Source: Epiperipatus broadwayi (Eukaryota > Onychophora > Udeonychophora > Euonychophora > Peripatidae). Taken from it: DNA of 64,000 bases. The notes under the pieces were generated by a model. It made no database searches. It saw only the letters and a program-made list of their open reading frames with translations, and had not been told where the DNA came from. The position numbers were made by a program, and so were the translations under genes. Below, one piece after another: positions 58,456 through 64,000 of this stretch. The stretch is from positions 2,177,478 to 2,241,477 of the forward strand of contig JAQFVV010006238.1 in assembly GCA_028023455.1 (NCBI GenBank), in the 5' to 3' direction. How positions within the stretch are numbered: position 1 is the first letter of the stretch; each line of letters starts with the position of its first letter.

Positions 58456-58765
58456 CAAGGGGATGACCAAAAATAACCGGAATTTTATTATAAAAAGTTG
58501 TTTATTTATTTTTAAGTGTTATAAATGTATTCTCTTTTAATTATTATCCATTTGATGCAATACACTGGTCTAAACATGTTTTTCATTTTTCAAAATAGTT
58601 CAGAAATACTTGCAAGTGATGCCTTTTACTGCTTTCATAATTTTTTCCCATCACTTTTAAATCTGCAAAAAAAAAAAAAATTGAGACATTTTTATTCGAG
58701 AAATTAAAAAAAATTGCATGAAGTGAGATCGAGCGAATATGGCTGATACATAAGCTGGGTCATAC
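58456..58765 (-). pseudogene. mariner-type transposase relic, C-terminal part with terminal repeat
   Basis: Minus strand from 58765: 'YQPYSLDLTSCNFF' (family Y-S-P-D-L-A-P-x-D-F-F, third catalytic Asp again Asn). A T-run then GCAG follows, then codons for 'KVMGKNYESSKRHHL'-like sequence, 'TSVLHQMDNN' and the 3' end 'ccggttatttttggtcatcc' + 'ccttg' at 58456. A TA precedes the end on the plus strand (58454-58455), as expected for mariner. It is the same family as 43255-44085, with the same T-run/GCAG arrangement. The upstream catalytic blocks are missing. Confidence 0.8.
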
Positions 58766-59219
58766 GAATTTAATTAAAAAGGGTTTCACATTCAAGACTT
58801 GGGGTGGAGCTTGACTTTTTTTTTTTTGCTACGAAATGGGATATTTACATTTTACCAACAACAAACCAGAGAATGATTCCTGTTAATTTTGCTCCTCTCC
58901 CTCATAAACTGAGGAAGTTATATTAATAAACATGATCACATAGACTGAAAATGGTCATTGGCATGGTGCTTAGATAGAAAAATGACTTGTATATTTTAAA
59001 ATTACTAAATTTCCAATTTTAATGTGTTTTTTATTGGTTTATTTTCATTTTTGTTGTTTGTTTGCATCTTTTGTTGATTAGCATAGAAGTGAAGTTGTGT
59101 ATATTGATATTGCATAGTTTTCGCTTCATTGTATATACAATTATTAAAATTGGAAATGCATTATTCTAATCCAGAAAATAAAAAATAATAAAAGTCTTAA
59201 AAATGCATATTTAAATATA
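58766..59219. other. Non-coding stretch
   Basis: May contain further mariner sequence on the minus strand, but nothing is recognisable. A T-run lies at 58818-58828. Confidence 0.5.
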
Positions 59220-59332
59220 TGTATGCTGGGGTAAGGTGGAGAAGAGAGACTAGAGATTGGAGAAGATGGATTGAATTTGGAGAGATCTTCATTCTGCAGT
59301 GAATCAATAATGGTTGAAAATGATGATGATGT
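59220..59332 (+). mobile_element. 3' end fragment of the RTE-type LINE
   Basis: 'gattgaatttggagagatct', then 'tgaatcaataatggttgaaa' and 'atgatgatgatg' match the end of the copy at 27474-29262 (29190-29259). Only about 110 bp is present, a strongly 5'-truncated insertion. The ATG-rich tail marks the 3' end. Confidence 0.82.
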
Positions 59333-60127
59333 AATATTTATTTATATATGGTAATTAGCATCATGGGGTATATTCTAGTGTACTATTTGTAACTACTATT
59401 TGTAATTTGTAGTATTATGTTTGTGTGTTCATAGTTTTTTAATAATTTTAATTTTTTCCCTCATAAATATAAGTATATCTTTTTAATTTAAATATTAAAT
59501 GGTACCAAGTTATTGTATGAAAGAGGGAGTGTTATACTGTATATTGAGATATATTTAATTGGTTTTCTCTGTGTGTTGATATAGGTGACTAGCTATTTCT
59601 TTATTTACATGTTTATGTGTGCTGGTTTGATTATCTAACTTTGCTATTTATGTTTATGTTCATCTTTATATATGCCTTGGATATATTATTTTTATCTAAG
59701 TGTGTGTTTAATAATTATAATGATTTTGTTTATGTAAGTTGAAAATAAATAAATGAATAATGAAATATCTTTATTGTGCAGGAGTTCATAAGAAGATAGA
59801 GTGGCAGAAGAATACCCCATAAAGTAGGATAGATAGATCACCTAAAGAATGATGTAATGTTAACATACACTTTACTCAGACTTTTTTGTACAGGATAAAT
59901 ATATTGGAGACAGTTGGTAAAGAAACAATCCTACTTTATGGCCTTGATGATGATGTGAGTTGTGATTTGGGCTAATTAATAATGATACTAATTTTTAGCA
60001 GGATAAATGGAAGTTAAATTTAGAGTGGTTTATTTGTAAGATATTTGCAAATACAATAATTTTTCACTGAGCCAGTATTGTTCAAAAATTAGTTCCATGG
60101 AAAAGCTACTATGAAGGCCTGTCTACA
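59333..60127. other. Non-coding stretch
   Basis: A SINE-A-like tail piece may lie near 59740-59800 ('gaaataatgaaatatcttta', 'aggagttcataagaagatag'). No gene seen. Confidence 0.5.
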
Positions 60128-62587
60128 TCTATGTTAAAACAACATAAATTATGGTTAAAACCTTTATATTTATTGCATTGTTCATGCAAGATATTGTAAT
60201 GGTCAGATTCATATGCTTCATTAACATAGTGCAGAATTCGACCACCACACAGAACAGCAGCACCATAGGTAACGAAGCTACCAGTAGTACTGAGTTCAAA
60301 TATAGTTTATCGGTTCTACAAAACAATGCATCTGATGCTATGCAAGAGATTCAAGACTTTATTTTCGAGTTAGCTATATACAAGATTAATATTAAACATT
60401 TATATTTTAACTGATCGAGGAGATATTATATTGAATGGGTGTCAAATAAATAAATATGTAATGGCAGACGTATAGTTTAAAATTATTTATTTAGAATATT
60501 TTGTATTAAAATCATTTAACTAATAATATTTGGTTATATTTAAAATCTCAGTAGCAGGATTTTCTGATACTGTTATATTTTAAAGAGATACATTTATTTG
60601 GATGACATAATCTAGCTACCTGAATTTTCGAGCAAGTATTTCAAGAGCATACTTCAGAGATTTATATCTTTGCAATGCAAGAGTCTAAATTAGGATTTAT
60701 AATAGTAGTTGCGGACATATATTTATTTATTTAAATAAGATATTTATAATTACTATGGACAGACATTTATTTGAGAGTGAATTATGTCACTAATGCAGGG
60801 ACGGAGTTATATATTGAACAATAAAGTTTATAGTAAGAAAACACATGGTACATCTAGAAGGCGATATGAAGGTGGCAGTATATTAAAACTGCGAAGCTGT
60901 GGATGAGTTAGAACAATGGGCTGGTGTTTGCCATAGGCTCAAAAGGTAAGGTGTCATATAAGCATAATCAGGGCAAGTGGTTCATGCCATGATTACTTCC
61001 TGACTGCATGTTGGTGTCAAGCTCTACCGGAACATTTATTTGTCCACTTGTGTAGGACGACTGGGATTAAGTAAATCCTATAGAATCCGGAATATCCAAG
61101 GGTCATAATGGGTCATCGCATCTCTAAAATGTAGCACATGTATAATTCACAGACTATTCTGTTAAGATTTAATATATTTTTATAACTTGGCCCTACATCA
61201 TCAATATTTAATAAAGAACGTTTTGACTCCCAAAGAAATGTAATTAATGGACTTATTACTTAAAATTTAATAAAATATAAAAGCAATAGGTAAGTTGGGT
61301 GGGTATTAATAACTAATATGTCAGCCACTTGCTAAGTAGTAGGCTCCTGCATTTACAATAAATGAAGCACCGAATGTGTGTCGATTTATATGAAATAACA
61401 AAGTAATTTATAGAAATAAATATGAATTAGGATTTGCGGGACACGCATCCAATGTTTCAGACAATCATGTATTGATATTTAGAAAATTATGGAGATTTCC
61501 GAGCTGACCAGCCAACACGAGTATATAAAAGAAATATATTGTTATTAATAGGTCATTGGACAAGATGGCAACCATTTTGATAAAGACCTATATTTAAATT
61601 TGGTGAGGTCCGGTCGGAAATCTTATATGCATGCTATCAGTAGATAATAAAAAAATGTAAAATTTGAAATGCATACCCAAGAAAAGACAGAATTAGGTAA
61701 GTCTAGATTATTAAAGAAATTTACATAAGAAATTAATAATTAAATTTATAGTTTTACAAATTATAGTTTTACAAGTTATATAGAGAATGAGCTATAGTGT
61801 GATTAATATATTTAGAGTACTCTAGGCCTTGGGTACAGGTACCTGTTTTATACGAAGCTTTCAGATTCCGATTTCATGGACAGTAGCATATTTATTGTTC
61901 ATGAGTTCAAATTGTAGCAGTTCTTTTCAGCATTCAGGTTATCAATTCATTACAACAACAGCAGCAGCTTCCTGCCTGTTTGGGCAGCAGATCCCCTGGG
62001 TTGATTTTGTAGGAGGGCACATGTGGAGGTTCAGCATACAATAGACCATTTCCAGGGGGAGAATAGTCTGGGCGCTTTCTACTCAAACATACTGTGGTGG
62101 GAAATTAATTTAATATTTCTGGAGCCTCTCAACTGATCGAGAGCACAGCTAAAGTTTAACTCCCCAGTTGTGAAAAAATTCAAAAAGTCCTCTTTTTTGA
62201 TCTTATCTTTTTCACTTTTTGTTCTATTTTATTTTTAGCTCCACCCATTTGCCCCGAGGAGAATCAATGCATTTTATAAGTTTAATTTATTTAGAAAGCT
62301 GCATTTCTATTGTTTAGGTTTACTTTTACTTTTTTACATTTTTGCAATTAAAGCTTTTAGGAATGTTTCTTTTAATTAATCTATTATCTGTCACCTACCG
62401 TTACTTGCAAAATTTCAAGTTCAAAGGGAATATACAATTAATTTTACTTTTATTTCAATTACAATCAAATTTTCAAAATTATTATTAAATACGAATTTTA
62501 AACACAGCAACAAAATAACGAACTTTACAATTCAAAATATATAGTTAAAATTATATAAAATTATAACTAAAAGAGAAATATAAATTA
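60128..62587. other. Less AT-rich non-coding block of unknown nature
   Basis: Parts near 60880-61140 and 61830-62120 are richer in G and C than the surroundings and lack long T/A runs. This could mark an unrecognised LTR-type or DNA element. The frame 60151-60414 has a Ser/Thr/Asn-rich middle ('NSTTTQNSSTIGNEATSSTE') and overlaps a minus-strand frame; I cannot assign either. The frame 61829-62044 overlaps a minus-oriented SINE-A-like tail ('ttgttcatgagttcaaattg'). No splice-bounded exon is convincing. Confidence 0.35.
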
Positions 62588-63532
62588 CACCTGGGTCTCG
62601 TTTTGCACGATAGATAGGTTCCTCAGAAAACACATGCAAATGAAATCGCACAAAAATAGACGTAACTTACCTTGAAAAAGGAAGGATACAGACTGTGATT
62701 TTTCAAAAATCGCATAAAAGCAAAGCACCAACGTAAAATTACTTTAAAATTTGCACAAAAAAAAAATAAGGAAATAGAATATGACTAATAAAAATTTTCA
62801 AATTTGAAAAAAATTGATACAAGACAAACTTTTTTTAACTATAATATTTAATTTTATTCAAAACAATATATTTTTATGCATAATTTCCAGTAATTTACAT
62901 TTTTATACATGTTTTAATTATTATCGTGATTTGCCGATAAACAGGTTCGTTTGCAAACTGGTAAGAAATCAGATTCTTCACAAGAGGAAATACAACTAGT
63001 GCCAACATCACTCTCATGTTGTGTTAATGGTTTTCTGGTGACAACGTAATTAGTAATTAATCTAACAACTAAAAATTAAATTCTTATTTTTGTCTTTAAT
63101 TTTTTAATTTTCAATTTTAATTGTGCCCACTACTATTACTCACCTTTTAAAAATAAACTTGCAGACACTAAATGATTAATAATTGATTACGTTCTTTTTT
63201 AAAAAGCAAAAACAATGTGATTTAAAATGCAAAATTAACACACACACAAATTTACATTATAATCTTGTAAAATTTAATGTGTGTATACATAAAATATGGA
63301 AATCATGATTTTAATTTTATTATTGCATAAAATCTTACTATTATAAAGCACTGAAAATATTGAAATTACTAAGATGAAAGTCGAATTCCAATAATGTGCT
63401 ATTACTTTCAATATATGCGAAATTTATTATTTAAAGTAATAGCGCATTATCGGAATTCGACTTCCGGAGAAATGTGAATCGTATAACTTCAAAATCGCGT
63501 TAAATAAATCCGCGTAAAAAGAGACCTAGGTG
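62588..63532 (+). mobile_element. Non-autonomous TIR element, TA-flanked, copy 3 (945 bp)
   Basis: Ends CACCTGGGTCTCG...GAGACCTAGGTG with TA outside both. The interior follows copy 1 closely, with small deletions (for example near 63214 and 63246). Several CpGs of copy 1 are CpA/TpG here ('cacatgcaaatgaaatcgca'). The frame 62814-62999 is inside it and is not a gene. Confidence 0.88.
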
Positions 63533-63534
63533 TA

Positions 63535-64000
63535 TATCATTTATTTTTATTTATTGCTGTAAATTTGTTATCGAAATGTGTGTGGGTTTATTGGTGAATT
63601 TCACATATATTTATACATTTTTAATATTGCTACACACACAATTTTATATCAAAAAGTTTAAATTTGGGTAGGATAGGGTGGTGGGTGAGAGATGATAGAA
63701 AAAGGTGAAACTTAAGATTCGAATGTGAATCTTACTGTTTCAATATAAATATAAAATTTATATGTTTTTGAATTTAGCTCTTATCTCAAATCCACTATAT
63801 CACAACCATGCACTGGTGCACACACTCAGATTTTCCTCTCTCATGTATAGAATTCAGTTCATATTGTGCATGAGAGTGGCATAATGGAAAAATATTGAGC
63901 TATCAATATGGGTCTAGAGATTCAATTGTTTAATGAGCTAAGGTTGTTTGTAAAATGCATGCATAGTGAGAGAGGGTAGACTGAGCTGGTAGATGTGGTA
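63535..64000. other. Non-coding end of window with a weak SINE-like piece
   Basis: A small hairpin 'agattcgaatgtgaatct' lies near 63715. A SINE-like head in plus orientation may lie at 63867-63935 ('gagagtggcataatggaaaa', 'gggtctagagattcaattg'). No gene. Confidence 0.45.

Noticed and set aside
61829-62044. Frame with Cys/Ser/Thr-rich sequence that could look like a secreted peptide.
   Set aside because: It overlaps a SINE-A-like tail and a CAG-rich stretch, and no cleavable signal followed by a cysteine pattern is evident.
1-64000. CRISPR array, prokaryotic operons, ribosome binding sites, riboswitches or phage attachment sites.
   Set aside because: Composition, repeat types and lack of long frames are those of an animal nuclear genome; no regularly spaced short repeats were seen.

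Overview
The window looks like non-coding, repeat-filled DNA from an animal nuclear genome. It is strongly AT-rich, has long TA and poly-T tracts, shows no bacterial gene organisation and has no reading frame longer than about 120 codons. The repeat mix (tRNA-derived SINEs, RTE-type LINEs, a Penelope-like element, hAT and mariner remnants, short non-autonomous DNA elements) suits a mollusc, and I think a cephalopod is most likely. That is an inference from repeat content, not from a host gene. I recognise no host exon, rRNA or functional tRNA. Every protein-like stretch I could identify is a decayed transposable element.

Layout. 1-9 kb: SINE fragments and the first of three related ~1 kb terminal-inverted-repeat elements flanked by TA (4362-5331, 17791-18860, 62588-63532). 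9-13 kb: a 159 bp element flanked by TTAA, a hammerhead-type repeat and a possible Helitron. 14-15.6 kb: a dead BED-finger/hAT transposase gene on the minus strand. 25.4-29.3 kb: two decayed LINEs carrying nested insertions. 31.0-32.5 kb: a Penelope-like reverse transcriptase fragment between two ~430-450 bp inverted arms. 35-56 kb: the richest part, with repeats carrying hammerhead-ribozyme motifs, several arranged as head-to-head inverted dimers. One palindrome (49631-50360) has 358 bp arms differing at 5 positions and lies inside a 16 bp target duplication. A second dimer (42073-42678) lies inside a 19 bp duplication. 43.3-44.1 kb: a dead mariner transposase split by a hAT-type element with a perfect 8 bp duplication. 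54.4-55.3 kb: another RTE relic. 58.5 kb: a second mariner relic.

Main result. At least two unrelated repeat families fit the hammerhead core (CTGANGA, a stem II hairpin, GAAA, a tiny stem III, a cleavage triplet, and a stem I that closes across the motif). Family 1 has seven copies: 35700, 36276, 48775, 49195, 49722, 50228 and 55592. Family 2 has copies at 11853, 21010, 42231 and 42525. Weaker look-alikes lie at 10460, 39905, 44271, 44355, 47461 and 55440. Where two copies form an inverted repeat, both ribozymes point outward from the centre. In the two dimers with clear target duplications, one unit keeps an extra 44-51 bp tail at one end, while the other is cut off at the duplication. This suggests target-primed insertion with fold-back copying, perhaps using Penelope-like machinery such as the relic at 31 kb. 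Hammerheads in Penelope-like elements and in some SINE-like repeats are established knowledge; the inverted-dimer habit and its asymmetry are what seem new here.
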